The notes below the pieces were generated by a model. It was given only the letters and a program-made list of their open reading frames with translations. It searched no databases and had not been told where the DNA came from. The position numbers were made by a program, and so were the translations under genes. Source: Streptomyces sp. NBC_00091 (GTDB lineage Bacteria > Actinomycetota > Actinomycetes > Streptomycetales > Streptomycetaceae). Taken from it: DNA of 64,000 nucleotides. Positions within the stretch are counted from its first letter, which is position 1, and each line of letters begins with the position of its first letter. Where the stretch lies: positions 372,001 through 436,000 of the forward strand of contig NZ_JAPEMA010000003.1 in NCBI RefSeq assembly GCF_026343185.1. Reading direction: 5' to 3'. Shown here piece after piece: positions 63,578 to 64,000 of the stretch.

Positions 63578-64000
63578 TGGGTGTCCTTCACGGTGAGTCC
63601 TTCTTCTGTGCTGGCTTCGGCGAGCCGCGACCGCACTGCCCTGCGCAGGGAGCCGATGACGGCGGCCACGTCCTCGTCGCTGAGCCCGGGGTGCAGGGGC
63701 AGGCGCACGGTGCGGTCGACGGCCCAGTCGCAGGCGGGGAGCCGGGCCGCCGGGGGCTCCTCTGCGGCGTCCTGGGCCCGGACCCGGTGCAGGGGGGCGT
63801 AGTGGGAGGTGGTGTAGATCTCCTCGGCGAGCAGGTCGCCGACGACCTTGTCCTTGATGGCGGGGTCCAGCTGCACCCAGTAGAGGCAGTGGGTGGACTC
63901 CTGGCCCTCGGGCAGCGGCGGGGGCGTCAGCAGCCCCTCGGTCCCGGCCAGCTCCCGGTCGTAGCGCTCCGCGATCAGCGTGCGCCGCTCCACCATCTCG
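63574..64000 (-). CDS. DegT/DnrJ/EryC1-type aminotransferase, C-terminal part only
   Basis: The last 142 residues of a PLP-dependent aminotransferase enter from the right edge. The segment [11 protein letters not shown], the CLYWVQLDP strand and the [11 protein letters not shown] motif fit the C-terminal domain of sugar or amino-acid DegT-type enzymes. The PLP lysine lies outside the window. The stop overlaps the KS-alpha start (ATGA), an unusual coupling of an aminotransferase to a minimal PKS. It may aminate a second sugar or a polyketide/starter acid. It is not a copy of the aminotransferase at 43001-44140. Confidence 0.85.
   Translation of the reverse strand, partial: EMVERRTLIAERYDRELAGTEGLLTPPPLPEGQESTHCLYWVQLDPAIKDKVVGDLLAEEIYTTSHYAPLHRVRAQDAAEEPPAARLPACDWAVDRTVRLPLHPGLSDEDVAAVIGSLRRAVRSRLAEASTEEGLTVKDTQ

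Overview
This is a very GC-rich actinomycete window, most likely Streptomyces. The evidence is strong G/C bias at third codon positions, GTG starts, ATGA/GTGA start-stop overlaps, and a palindromic repeat of a kind I recall from Streptomyces genomes. It covers most of one antibiotic biosynthesis locus. I see no rRNA, tRNA, CRISPR array, insertion sequence or regulatory gene.

Positions 1-38305, minus strand, hold five modular type I polyketide synthase genes transcribed leftward. They encode a KSQ loading module plus modules 1 and 2, then module 3, then modules 4 and 5, then module 6, then module 7 (cut by the window edge). AT motifs predict methylmalonyl for loading, modules 1, 2, 4 and 6, malonyl for 3 and 7, and ethylmalonyl for 5. 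The reductive loops are KR; DH-KR; DH-KR; inactive KR; DH-ER-KR; KR. Gene split, extender order and reductive pattern match tylactone synthase (TylG I-V), so the predicted aglycone is a tylactone-type 16-membered macrolactone: propionyl starter, conjugated diene, C9 ketone and an ethyl branch.

Positions 38388-42457 hold two P450s flanking an OleD/OleI-like macrolide glycosyltransferase. Positions 42552-49978, plus strand, form a tight deoxysugar operon: 3,4-ketoisomerase, aminotransferase, RmlA, RmlB, RmlC-like epimerase, type II thioesterase, 2,3-dehydratase and 3-ketoreductase. This implies an aminosugar and a 2-deoxysugar. No sugar C- or N-methyltransferase or classical aminosugar transferase is present; they may lie outside. 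An ABC-F gene at 49968-51632 suggests ribosome protection.

Positions 51757-64000 are unexpected beside a macrolide. They carry an ABM-type monooxygenase, two paralogous acyl-CoA ligases, a degenerate condensation/thioesterase protein, a didomain aromatase/cyclase, a metallo-beta-lactamase-fold protein, a type II KS-alpha/KS-beta pair and the end of a DegT-type aminotransferase. A crotonyl-CoA carboxylase/reductase with intact CO2-binding residues, expected to supply ethylmalonyl-CoA to module 5, sits inside this aromatic block. That interleaving suggests one hybrid macrolide plus aromatic polyketide locus rather than two adjacent clusters. No type II ACP or ketoreductase is visible here.
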